From Actinoallomurus sp963736325 (GTDB lineage Bacteria > Actinomycetota > Actinomycetes > Streptosporangiales > Streptosporangiaceae): a stretch of DNA of 64,000 nt. Made by a program: the position numbers and the translations under genes. Numbering within the stretch: the first letter of the stretch is position 1; the number at the start of each line of letters is the position of its first letter. This document shows positions 35,999 through 43,980 of the stretch, piece after piece. The DNA lies in contig CAVTOG010000017.1 in NCBI GenBank assembly GCA_963736325.1, positions 186,001-250,000 of the forward strand, written 5' to 3'. Under the pieces are notes generated by a model. It was not told the DNA's origin. It saw nothing but the letters and a program-made list of their open reading frames with translations, and ran no database searches.

Positions 35999-38347
35999 TC
36001 AGGAGGCGTACACCTCGAACTCGGAGATCTGAGCGGCCGGCCAGCCGGTGTTCCCGGTGATGTTCAGGCGCAGGTAGCGCTCGCTCGCCGCCGGGAAGGT
36101 GATCGTGACGGTGTTGCCGCTCGCCGGGTCGAACGTGTACGCGTGGGAGTCCTTCAGCGTGGTGAAGTCCGTCCCGTTCGTCGAACCCTGCACCGACAGC
36201 GTCTGGTCACGCGTGGCCCACGCGGTCGCGGGCGGCAGCTTGAGGACGACCTTGCCGACGCCGGTCGCCTCGCACAGGTCCACGGTCAGCTTCTGCGGGA
36301 AGGCGTTGTTGGCGCTCTCCCAGTAGCTGTTCGCGTCGCCGTCCACCGCACGGGTCTCCACGTAGTCCTGCGTGTGGCTGTTCGCGGTGACCGTCTTACC
36401 CTTGGCCATGTCGCCGGTGCCGGCCGAGCACGTGGGCGGGCTGTCGGGAGGAGTCGGCGACGTGGTGCCGCCGCCGGTGCCGCCCGGGTAGATGTAGTTC
36501 GGCGCCGGCCACTGCCCGGTGCACGTGGTCGAGTCGAGCGACCAGCCGGAGTTGCCGCCGCCGTACGTCGGCGCGAACGCCGTCCCCACGCAGTTGTGGA
36601 TGTCGACGCCGGCGCCGATGTAGGAGGCCTTGACGTTGTCGAAGGTCGCAGTGCCGCCCGCCTGCGCCTGGATCATGTACGTCCCGCTGCCGGCGACGTT
36701 CACGTTGTCGAAGTGCACCGTCTTGGTGCTGCCTTCGATGAACTGGATCGCCTCGTAGGAGCTGTCGATGATGTCGCTGTCGGTGACGTTGATCGTCGCG
36801 TCCACGGGTTCGTTGAGCCCGTCGAACCAGATCGCGCCGACGCCGAAGTTCCAGTTGAAGTCGGAGTTGCCGGCACGGAGCAGGGCGTTGTCCTTGACCG
36901 TGATGGTGCCCGAGACGGCCGTGCCGCTGCCGGAGTTGACGCCCGGGTAGCGGTTGGCGACGTGGATGCCGCCGCCGTTGGTGACGGTGTCGGAGACCAC
37001 GTTGTCGGAGATCGTGAAGTCCTTGCCGCCGTAGGTCACGATGTTGTTGGCCAGGACCGGCGCGACCACGGTGTTGTGGGTGAACGAGTCGTTCACGTTG
37101 GCCTTGTTCTCCGGCCAGCTCGCCAGGCCGTCGTCGCCGACGTTCCGTACGAACGTGTTGGTCACCGTCGAGTTCGTGACGCCGATGTGGAAGTTCACGC
37201 CGTCGGCCGTCGTGTCGGTGATGTGGCTGTTCTTGATCGTGAAGTTGTCCATCGGGCCGTCCATCCAGGCGCCGACCTTCACGTGCTGCATCCAGACGTC
37301 GTCGACGACGGAGTCGCTCATGGCGCCGCCGATGGCGTTGACCTGGTCGGCGTCGACACGCTCGGTGATCTCACCGGTGATGGCGAAGTCCTTGAGCGTG
37401 ACGTTCCTGCTCGGGCCGCCAGCGGTCGTGTACTTGCCGTAGATGCCGGCGGCCTTGTCGCGCTGGTTCGGGTCGCGGCCGGTCAGCACGCTATACCAGG
37501 GGCCCGCGCCCGCGAGCGTCACGTTGTCGACGATCACGTGGCCGAAGAGCGTGTAGGTGCCCTCGGGGATGTAGACGGTCTTGCCCTCCGCCTTGCCGGC
37601 GTCGACCGCGGCCTGGAAGGCTGCGGTGGAGTCGGTCGCGCTGTTCTTGGCGGCGCCGAAGTCGTCGACCGAGAGCGAGCCGCTCGGCTGCCCGATCGGC
37701 GCGGCGACCTGCTCGAAGTCGGCGAGGTCGACGGTGACCGGCACCGAGCCCGAGGCCTGGATCCGCACCTTCGTGCCCTGGGCGAGCGTGGAGCCGAACA
37801 TCGTGCGGGTCTCGTCGTAGAAGTGGTGCGGGTTCCCGGCGCCCGGGTCGTTGCTGAATGGGTAGCCGCCGTAGTACCAGCCGTACTTCGAGGTGAACGT
37901 CAGGTCTTTGAGCTTGGAGCCGCCGACCAGCAGGTCGACGGGGGTGCTCTGGCCGGTTCCACCGGAGCTGTCGGGGATGCTGTAGCGCACCGACATCGCG
38001 TTGGCGGCCTTGGGGAGCGTGAACTCCACGTACTTGCCGGCCGAGCCGAGGGTCACCGCCTTGCGCCCGGAGGCCTCCGACGGCAGGTGGGTGTAGACGC
38101 GGTCCGGGCCGATGACCGTGCCGTTGGTGGTCGCGTCCTCGGCCTCGACCTCGGCGAACGGCACCGTGGCGCCGCGGCCCGGGAAGGACCACGGCGTGTC
38201 GGAGGCCGTCGCGGCGGAGGCGTGCGAAGACGACCACACGGGAAGCGCGAGCACGCTTCCGGCGAGGAGCAGGGCGGCCGTCACCGCGAGAACCATGGGA
38301 ATAGCGGTGTTTCTGCGTTCCGGTCGTGGACGACCTGACGTCACCAT
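35999..38347 (-). CDS. Secreted GH87-type alpha-1,3-glucanase with carbohydrate-binding domains
   Basis: A 782-residue exported enzyme. The signal segment (about 18-45) is followed by a CBM6/35-like domain (FAEVEAEDATTNGTVIG, GKYVEFTLP) to about 190. A right-handed beta-helix catalytic domain begins at SVDDFGAAKNSATDSTAAF and runs to about 610. A Pro/Thr linker and a discoidin/CBM32-like domain (KTVTANSHTQ, YLRLNITGN) end the protein. In the helix Asp382 (TTADGVNFH) and Asp405-Asp406 (VGDDGLASW) have the 23/24-residue spacing I recall for the catalytic Asp trio of GH87 mutanases. The ATG has AAGAAGG 8 bases upstream. Confidence 0.82.
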   Translation of the reverse strand: MVTSGRPRPERRNTAIPMVLAVTAALLLAGSVLALPVWSSSHASAATASDTPWSFPGRGATVPFAEVEAEDATTNGTVIGPDRVYTHLPSEASGRKAVTLGSAGKYVEFTLPKAANAMSVRYSIPDSSGGTGQSTPVDLLVGGSKLKDLTFTSKYGWYYGGYPFSNDPGAGNPHHFYDETRTMFGSTLAQGTKVRIQASGSVPVTVDLADFEQVAAPIGQPSGSLSVDDFGAAKNSATDSTAAFQAAVDAGKAEGKTVYIPEGTYTLFGHVIVDNVTLAGAGPWYSVLTGRDPNQRDKAAGIYGKYTTAGGPSRNVTLKDFAITGEITERVDADQVNAIGGAMSDSVVDDVWMQHVKVGAWMDGPMDNFTIKNSHITDTTADGVNFHIGVTNSTVTNTFVRNVGDDGLASWPENKANVNDSFTHNTVVAPVLANNIVTYGGKDFTISDNVVSDTVTNGGGIHVANRYPGVNSGSGTAVSGTITVKDNALLRAGNSDFNWNFGVGAIWFDGLNEPVDATINVTDSDIIDSSYEAIQFIEGSTKTVHFDNVNVAGSGTYMIQAQAGGTATFDNVKASYIGAGVDIHNCVGTAFAPTYGGGNSGWSLDSTTCTGQWPAPNYIYPGGTGGGTTSPTPPDSPPTCSAGTGDMAKGKTVTANSHTQDYVETRAVDGDANSYWESANNAFPQKLTVDLCEATGVGKVVLKLPPATAWATRDQTLSVQGSTNGTDFTTLKDSHAYTFDPASGNTVTITFPAASERYLRLNITGNTGWPAAQISEFEVYAS

Positions 38348-38446
38348 CTCTGAACCCTTCTTCACGAAGAGCCGGGCCATCGCGTGCTCAGGGACGCGCT
38401 GACAACGAACCCCGGCGGGGGGTGGTGGGGCCTTGAAGCTCTGCAC

Positions 38447-38501
38447 ACAGTAAGACGGCGCGACTGTTCATGCAATAACTTGACGTAAAGGTGCAAAAAT
38501 C
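38447..38501 (-). promoter_or_regulatory. Promoter of the GH87 gene with shared cis element
   Basis: On the minus strand -35 TTGCAT (38470-38475) and -10 TACTGT (38447-38452) are 17 bp apart. The element at 38472-38501 (plus strand: GCAAT, 8 bases, GTAAAGGTGCAAAAA) overlaps the -35 exactly as at the importer promoter. This predicts co-regulation of the secreted glucanase and the importer. Confidence 0.55.
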
Positions 38502-38642
38502 TCTCTGAATCGTGCCGCGAGGGGATGTCGAGGGCCTAAGCCGTCCGACCTGCGACGGTTGTCATGAGGCGTCCACTCGATGTTGTCCCGTAAGTCAGCG
38601 TCACTTTCCGTGACCGGCAGGTCGAACCTTTGAACTGGGACC

Positions 38643-40205
38643 GTGACACTCACACGCCGGAACCTGCTGATCGGCACCGCCGGACTCGCGGTCGCCCCTC
38701 GCGCCCGCCGTCAGGGCGACCCGTTCTCGCTGGGCGTCGCCTCGGGCGACCCGACCCCTGACGGCGTCGTCCTGTGGACGCGCCTCGCTCCCCACCCTCT
38801 CGCCGCCGACGGCCACGGCGGAATGCCCGCCCGCGACGTCTCCGTGGAGTGGCAGCTCGCCGAGGACGAGAAGTTCACCCGCGTCGTACGGCGCGGGACG
38901 GCCACCGCGCGCCGGTCCTGGGCGCACAGCGTGCACGTGGAGCCGGCCGGGCTCCAGCCGGGCCGGGAGTACTTCTACCGGTTCCGAACCGGCGGCCACG
39001 TCTCGCCCACGGGCCGCACGCGTACGGCCCCCGCCCCGGGCACGGCCGGCGCCCTGACCTTCGCCGCGGTGTCCTGCTCCAACTTCGAGCAGGGCTACTT
39101 CACCGCGTACCGCCGCGCCGCCGAGCAGAGCCCCGACCTGGTCGTCCACCTCGGCGACTACATCTACGAGTACGCGCCGGGCGCCTACCCCGCGGCGGAC
39201 GGCCGCATCGTGCGGCGGCACACCGAGGGCCGGTGCCAGACGCTCACGGACTACCGGCGGCGGCACGCACAGTACAAGTCCGACCCGGACCTGAGGGCCC
39301 TGCACGCCCTGGCCCCGTGGATCGCCGTCAACGACGACCACGAGGTCGAGAACAACTGGGCCGGCTCCCACCCGGGCACCTCGGGCAAGCCCGGGTTCGC
39401 CGCCCGCAAGGCCGCTGGGTACCGCGCCTACTACGAGCACATGCCGCTGCGCCGCGCGTCGATGCCGCGCGGAACCCGCATCCAGCTGTACCGGCGGCTG
39501 ACGTGGGGGTCCCTCGCCACGTTCCACGTGCTCGACACGCGGCAGTTCCGCGACGACCAGCCGTGCGGCGACGGCGTGCGCGCCGACTGCGACGAGCGCC
39601 TCGCGCCCGGCCGCGTCCTCGCCGGGCCGAAGCAGCGCGCGTGGCTGTCGTCCGGCCTCCGCGCGTCCCAGGCCAGTTGGAACCTGCTCGCCCAGCAGAT
39701 CTTCATGGCCCAGAACGACTTCCACCTCGGCCCGGGCCGGGAGATGCTCGTCGACACCTGGGACGGCTACGCGGCCGAACGCGGCCGTGTCCTCGGCGAC
39801 CTCGCCGCCTCCGGCGCCCGCAACCCGGTCGTGCTGACCGGCGACATCCACACCCACTACGCGAGCGACCTGCTGGCGAACTTCGACGACCCGGACTCCC
39901 GCCGCCTCGGCGTCGAGCTGGTCACCACGTCGGTGACCAGCGACGGAGACGGCTACGACGACCCGGCCGGCCGCGCCATCGAGACGGCGGAGAACCCCCA
40001 CATCGCCTACGTCGACCAGCGGCGCGGCTTCGTGGTCTGCCGTATGGACTCCCGGCAGCTGAAGGCCGACTTCCACACGATCCCGTACGTCTCCCGGCGC
40101 GGCGCGACCGGCACGGTGTCCGCGAGCTTCACCGTCGCGGACGGCGCGCACCGGCTCTCCCGCTCCCCTGCCGCGGGTGCCCGCAAGGCCGCCGCCTCCC
40201 CCTGA
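38643..40205 (+). CDS. phoD: PhoD-type alkaline phosphatase / phosphodiesterase
   Basis: A 520-residue secreted phosphatase. The N-terminus TRRNLLIGTAGLAVAP is a twin-arginine-like signal. A PhoD N-terminal Ig-like domain (PFSLGVASGDPTPDGVVLWTR) precedes the metallophosphatase domain with SCSNFEQGYF, HLGDYIYEY, NDDHEVENNW and TGDIHTHY. PhoD enzymes use Fe3+ and Ca2+ to release phosphate from esters outside the cell. It starts at GTG and is divergent from the GH87 gene. Phosphate control is expected, but no PHO box was identified. Confidence 0.9.
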   Translation: MTLTRRNLLIGTAGLAVAPRARRQGDPFSLGVASGDPTPDGVVLWTRLAPHPLAADGHGGMPARDVSVEWQLAEDEKFTRVVRRGTATARRSWAHSVHVEPAGLQPGREYFYRFRTGGHVSPTGRTRTAPAPGTAGALTFAAVSCSNFEQGYFTAYRRAAEQSPDLVVHLGDYIYEYAPGAYPAADGRIVRRHTEGRCQTLTDYRRRHAQYKSDPDLRALHALAPWIAVNDDHEVENNWAGSHPGTSGKPGFAARKAAGYRAYYEHMPLRRASMPRGTRIQLYRRLTWGSLATFHVLDTRQFRDDQPCGDGVRADCDERLAPGRVLAGPKQRAWLSSGLRASQASWNLLAQQIFMAQNDFHLGPGREMLVDTWDGYAAERGRVLGDLAASGARNPVVLTGDIHTHYASDLLANFDDPDSRRLGVELVTTSVTSDGDGYDDPAGRAIETAENPHIAYVDQRRGFVVCRMDSRQLKADFHTIPYVSRRGATGTVSASFTVADGAHRLSRSPAAGARKAAASP

Positions 40206-40214
40206 TCCGCAGAG

Positions 40215-40258
40215 AAAGAGCCGGCCCGGTGGGCGAGAACCCGCCGGGCCGGCTCTTT
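40215..40258. terminator. Strong bidirectional terminator
   Basis: A 19-bp stem with one G-U pair (AAAGAGCCGGCCCGG... at 40215-40233 and its complement at 40240-40258), with loop CGAGAA, lies between the convergent phoD and FG-GAP genes. The flanking AAAG/CTTT gives a U-rich end in both directions. Confidence 0.85.
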
Positions 40259-40270
40259 CGTGGAGCGGGT

Positions 40271-41599
40271 CTACGCGAGGGCGTAGCCGAGGAGTTCGCC
40301 GCGTACGCCGGTCTGCACGGGGGTGCGCGTGGTGCCGTGGACCCGGAGTACGGCGCCGCCGAAGCCGCCCGCGCCGGGAGCGCCGACGAGGAGGTCCTCG
40401 CCCCGCACCACGATCGACCAGCCGAACTGGGCCGTACGGCCCACCGGGGAGGCGATCAGCGGGCCCGCCGTGAGGGAGCGGCCGCGCAGGATCCGTACCT
40501 TGCCGGCGCCCGGCGCTCCGATCGCCAGGTTCGTGCCGGCCGCGGCCAGAGTGGCGCCGAAGAGCGCGTGGTGGCCGCCTTTGGCGAGCTGACGTACTTC
40601 CTCACGGCCGGAGCCGAACAGGACGTCCACCGCGCCGTCGGCGAGGTTCTCCGCCATCGCGCCGTGGTCCTCCCCCGGCACCCCGATCGCGAGGTCGGCG
40701 TGGCCGTCGTGGTCGAGGTCCGCGGCGGCCAGGGCCGCGCCGAAGTGGTCGTACTTCTCCGCGACGCCGGTCACGCCCGCGCTGTCCTGGGTGATGCGGC
40801 GCGACCGGTGCGCGACCGGGTCGAGGACCGTGACCGCGCCCGACGCGAACACCCCGTCGCCGGGCGCCCCGATCGCGATCTTCATACGGCGGTGGCCGTC
40901 GAAGGCGCCGATGGCCAGGGCCGACCCGAAGCCGTCGGTCTCGCTCGTGCGCTGCCCGACCCACGACGTGTGCTGGGTGATGAGACGCGAGGTGCGCAGG
41001 CCGCGGGTGAAGACGCCGACGCCGCCGCCTCCGGAGAGACCCGGCGCCCCGGCGACGAGGTCGTCGCGCCCGTCATGGTCGAGGTCGGCGACGGCGAGGG
41101 CCGCGCCGAACCGGTCGGTGCCGGGCGTACGGTGCAGGGTCCGAACGCTCAGCGTGGCCGCGAGGCGAAGACCACTCGGCGACCCGTCGTAGACGTACAC
41201 GGCGCCGGTACCGTCGGCGCCCGGACGCGGTGTTCCCTGGTCGGGCGCTGCCACGGCGAGGTCGGCGCAGTGGTCGCCGTTGAAGTCGCCGGTGGCGAGC
41301 GACGCGCCGAAGGCCGCATTCCGCTCGGCGTACCGCATCGACAGCCAGGTCACGTGGCCGCCGTACCCGACGGCCACGGCGCCGGCGCGGGAGCGCCCGG
41401 CGACGGTCGCGTACGGCGCGCCGGCCGCGAGGTCGCTCGCGCCGTCACCGTCGAAGTCGGCGTCCGCGTGGCCGTGGCAGGGGCCGGGTATCGCGGCGGC
41501 CCGGAGGGTGACGCGCCGCGCGGTGACCGGCGGCGTGGCGGCGGAGGCACAGGTCAGCAGGATCACGGCGGCGAGCGCGCCCACGCGGGGAGTGTTCAC
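40271..41599 (-). CDS. Secreted FG-GAP (integrin-like) repeat protein
   Basis: A 442-residue exported protein. After a signal peptide (VGALAAVILLTCASAATPP) come several FG-GAP blades with Ca-binding DxDxDxxxD loops, for example DADFDGDGASD, DFNGDHCAD, DLDHDGRDD and DLDHDGHAD, each followed by a GAP motif. This predicts a seven-bladed beta-propeller on the cell surface or in the medium. No catalytic motif is seen. It starts at GTG. The role is unknown; adhesion or ligand binding is typical. Confidence 0.85.
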   Translation of the reverse strand: MNTPRVGALAAVILLTCASAATPPVTARRVTLRAAAIPGPCHGHADADFDGDGASDLAAGAPYATVAGRSRAGAVAVGYGGHVTWLSMRYAERNAAFGASLATGDFNGDHCADLAVAAPDQGTPRPGADGTGAVYVYDGSPSGLRLAATLSVRTLHRTPGTDRFGAALAVADLDHDGRDDLVAGAPGLSGGGGVGVFTRGLRTSRLITQHTSWVGQRTSETDGFGSALAIGAFDGHRRMKIAIGAPGDGVFASGAVTVLDPVAHRSRRITQDSAGVTGVAEKYDHFGAALAAADLDHDGHADLAIGVPGEDHGAMAENLADGAVDVLFGSGREEVRQLAKGGHHALFGATLAAAGTNLAIGAPGAGKVRILRGRSLTAGPLIASPVGRTAQFGWSIVVRGEDLLVGAPGAGGFGGAVLRVHGTTRTPVQTGVRGELLGYALA

Positions 41600-41677
41600 A
41601 CCTGGAAGCGTGCCCGTGCCATGGAACGTCCGGATTCACGGACAGTGTCCAGCAGCTTACTTTCTCAGGTACGCCCC

Positions 41678-42883
41678 TCAGTGGTGGAGGGCGCTGCCCT
41701 TCAGCCACTTCTTCCACGGCATCTGGTAGAACGACCAGCCGTTGTCCGGCTCGACCTGGCGGTCGGTGCCCTTGATGTCCACCGGGTCGCCGGGCTGGGA
41801 GTGCTTGAAGTACCAGATCGCGTCCGAGGCGGGCTGGCGGATGCAGCCGTGGCTGCAGTTGCTGTTCCCGAGGCAGCCCTCGTCGCCGGGCGTCTGGTGG
41901 AGGTACTCACCGGCGCTGGAGACGCGGACCGCGTAGTGGATGAGTTCGCTGTAGTACCCCGCGTCACCAGGCCCGCGGCCGGGCGACGTCATGGTGACGT
42001 CCTCGTCCTTCTCCATGTTGAGGTGGACGCCGCTGGTGGTGGTGTACTCCGCGCTGCCGCCCATGCCTGCGCTGATCGGGATGTGCCGTTTGGTCTTGCC
42101 GTCCCACTCGACGCGCATCTTGTGCTTCGAGATGTCGAGATACGCGATCTGCGCGGCGCCGATCTTGTAGGTGCGTGCCAGGTCCTTGGTGCCGTAGACG
42201 CCTTTGCCCTCCGGCACGCCGGCGAGGTGGGCGATCAGCTGGATCTTCTGGTGGGCCGGCCAGTACGACTTGGCGCGGTAGACCACTTGTTGGTCACCGA
42301 ACCAGTGCCACGAGCCCAGCACCGGTTTCTCTGCGATGACCTGCAGGGACTTCTCCACGGCGGCCTTGTCGGAGATCGCGTGGTCGAAGTTGAGGATGAG
42401 GGGCAGACCAACGCCGTACGTCTCACCGCGGCGGCTTTCGAGGATCTCGTCCTGCGTCGCCTTGATGGTGCCGTCCGACCTCGCGGTACGGAAGCTGCTG
42501 GCGGTGGTGACCGTACGGCCCGAGGGGTTCACGGCACTGGCCCGTACGCTGATCTTCGCCCCCGGCATGAGGGTCCAGTCCGATCGCCATTCGGTGCGGT
42601 CGGGGTTGTACGCGCCGGAGATCTGCTTCCCGGCGCTGTCCAGCACGACGTCGGCGAGCCGCCCGCCCGAGGAACGGACGACGACGTGGTGGTCGGGTCG
42701 CACCTGGGCGGCGCCGTTCTCCGGGAGGATCTGAACGCGGGCCGACGCGGCCTCTTTGTTCGCGCTCTCGCCCGCCGACCGGACACCGCCACCGCACCCC
42801 GCGGTGGCCGCGATCGCGGCACCCGTGGCCGTCGCGACGAACCCCGCGAAGAAGACCCTCACCCCAGTGGCAGTGGAATGCAT
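41678..42883 (-). CDS. L,D-transpeptidase lipoprotein (YkuD, LdtMt2-like)
   Basis: A 401-residue peptidoglycan cross-linking enzyme. The signal peptide ends in a lipobox-like AATAGC. Two Ig-like domains (about 45-240) precede the YkuD domain with the catalytic Cys347 in SNCSHGCIR. It forms 3-3 cross-links outside the membrane and is usually carbapenem-sensitive. The ATG two codons into the open frame was chosen because GGAAGGG lies 6 bases upstream. It is a single gene. Confidence 0.9.
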   Translation of the reverse strand: MHSTATGVRVFFAGFVATATGAAIAATAGCGGGVRSAGESANKEAASARVQILPENGAAQVRPDHHVVVRSSGGRLADVVLDSAGKQISGAYNPDRTEWRSDWTLMPGAKISVRASAVNPSGRTVTTASSFRTARSDGTIKATQDEILESRRGETYGVGLPLILNFDHAISDKAAVEKSLQVIAEKPVLGSWHWFGDQQVVYRAKSYWPAHQKIQLIAHLAGVPEGKGVYGTKDLARTYKIGAAQIAYLDISKHKMRVEWDGKTKRHIPISAGMGGSAEYTTTSGVHLNMEKDEDVTMTSPGRGPGDAGYYSELIHYAVRVSSAGEYLHQTPGDEGCLGNSNCSHGCIRQPASDAIWYFKHSQPGDPVDIKGTDRQVEPDNGWSFYQMPWKKWLKGSALHH

Positions 42884-43099
42884 TTGCAACCCTTCCTGCG
42901 GCGACGCCCGTTAGGGGCAAACTGTGAACGACCATGAGATACCCATACTGAGCAGGGAGGATGCAGGCAAGTTCACATTTTGCATGGCCGCAGTAAGGCA
43001 CACCGTGATCGCACTGCCGTCGAATGTGACAGGCAATTCCGATATGAGGTGAAAATATGACCTAAAACCGCTCCTCTTTATCGGGATTTCATCGTCGCA

Positions 43100-43864
43100 T
43101 TACTCGACGGAGAGAAAACCGGAATCGAATCCGCGCCGGAAGAGTTCGAAGGAACGGCGTGCCGCCGACTCGACCTTGCGGCGGTCGTCGTCGTCCCGCA
43201 CGGTGATCTTGATCAGCTCGAACGCCTCACGCGGGTGCGCGTCGTCGTACTCGGCGTGCTCGCTGAGCCACCGCAGGGCGGCCGGGTCGTCGCCGTACCG
43301 CTCGCGGAACGCCGGCATGACCAGGCGCGTCCACTCCCCCGTGGCGCCCTCGATCGCGTAGTTCACCGCGGCGAACCCCTCGGCGAGCGACCCCCGGTAA
43401 CAGACCGACCAGAGATATTCGTACAGCGCACCGACCTCCGGTCCCGGACGGTGTGAGACGAGCTCGCCGAACCCGATCCCATGCGCCTCGGCCCACTCGG
43501 CGTACCACTGGGCGTGCAGGGCCTCGGTCCGGATGTTGCCGATCAGCCAGTCGCGCGCGAGGTGATCACCGGACGTCTGGCCGAATGTGGTCTTCGCCAG
43601 GCAGACGCCCATGTACTTCGGGAACGCCTCGACGACGCAGAAGAAGTCGAGCAGGATCCGGCGCCATGCCTCCTCGGGAAAGACGCCGGCGGCGGTCTCG
43701 GTGAGGAGCGGCGACTCCAGGACCCCCGACCGGTCGGGCCGCAGCGACTCCACCATGTCCAGCGCCCACGCCGGGTGAGGCGTCTCGGTGAGCTCCATCT
43801 TGACCGTGCGGTGATGCCGTGTCCTCGACGGCGGCCTGGTGTCCCGACCGGTACGGGTCGTCAT
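43100..43864 (-). CDS. TenA/PqqC-like, heme-oxygenase-fold metalloprotein (possible diiron oxidase)
   Basis: A 254-residue all-helical protein of the iron-containing redox enzyme / TENA_THI-4 group. Conserved acidic and His residues sit where heme-oxygenase-like diiron oxidases carry ligands: Glu in VVEAFPKY, Glu and His in RTEALHAQW, Glu in AIEGATGEW, and His, Asp and His in HAEYDDAHPREAF. The ATG has AAGGAG 8 bases upstream. It is divergent from a flavoprotein gene 116 bp away, suggesting a shared control region. Substrate unknown; N-oxygenation or C-C cleavage of amino-acid-like molecules is known in the family. Confidence 0.78.
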   Translation of the reverse strand: MTTRTGRDTRPPSRTRHHRTVKMELTETPHPAWALDMVESLRPDRSGVLESPLLTETAAGVFPEEAWRRILLDFFCVVEAFPKYMGVCLAKTTFGQTSGDHLARDWLIGNIRTEALHAQWYAEWAEAHGIGFGELVSHRPGPEVGALYEYLWSVCYRGSLAEGFAAVNYAIEGATGEWTRLVMPAFRERYGDDPAALRWLSEHAEYDDAHPREAFELIKITVRDDDDRRKVESAARRSFELFRRGFDSGFLSVE

Positions 43865-43980
43865 GGTCCCGCTCCTTGCTCAGTGCAATTGGTATCAGCA
43901 AGTATCCGTGCCCTTCACAGTCGGTCAATATCCGAGTTTCATAGGAGTTCGCCAGCCATTCGCCGCCCGGGAGCCCGCAC

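Noticed and set aside
34718..38338. Plus-strand open frame of about 1200 codons
   Set aside because: It is antisense to lacI and the GH87 gene, has no domain sense, and arises from GC-rich third positions.
38774..42937. Plus-strand open frame of about 1390 codons over phoD, the FG-GAP and transpeptidase genes
   Set aside because: It has no recognisable domain and conflicts with three well-supported genes and a terminator.
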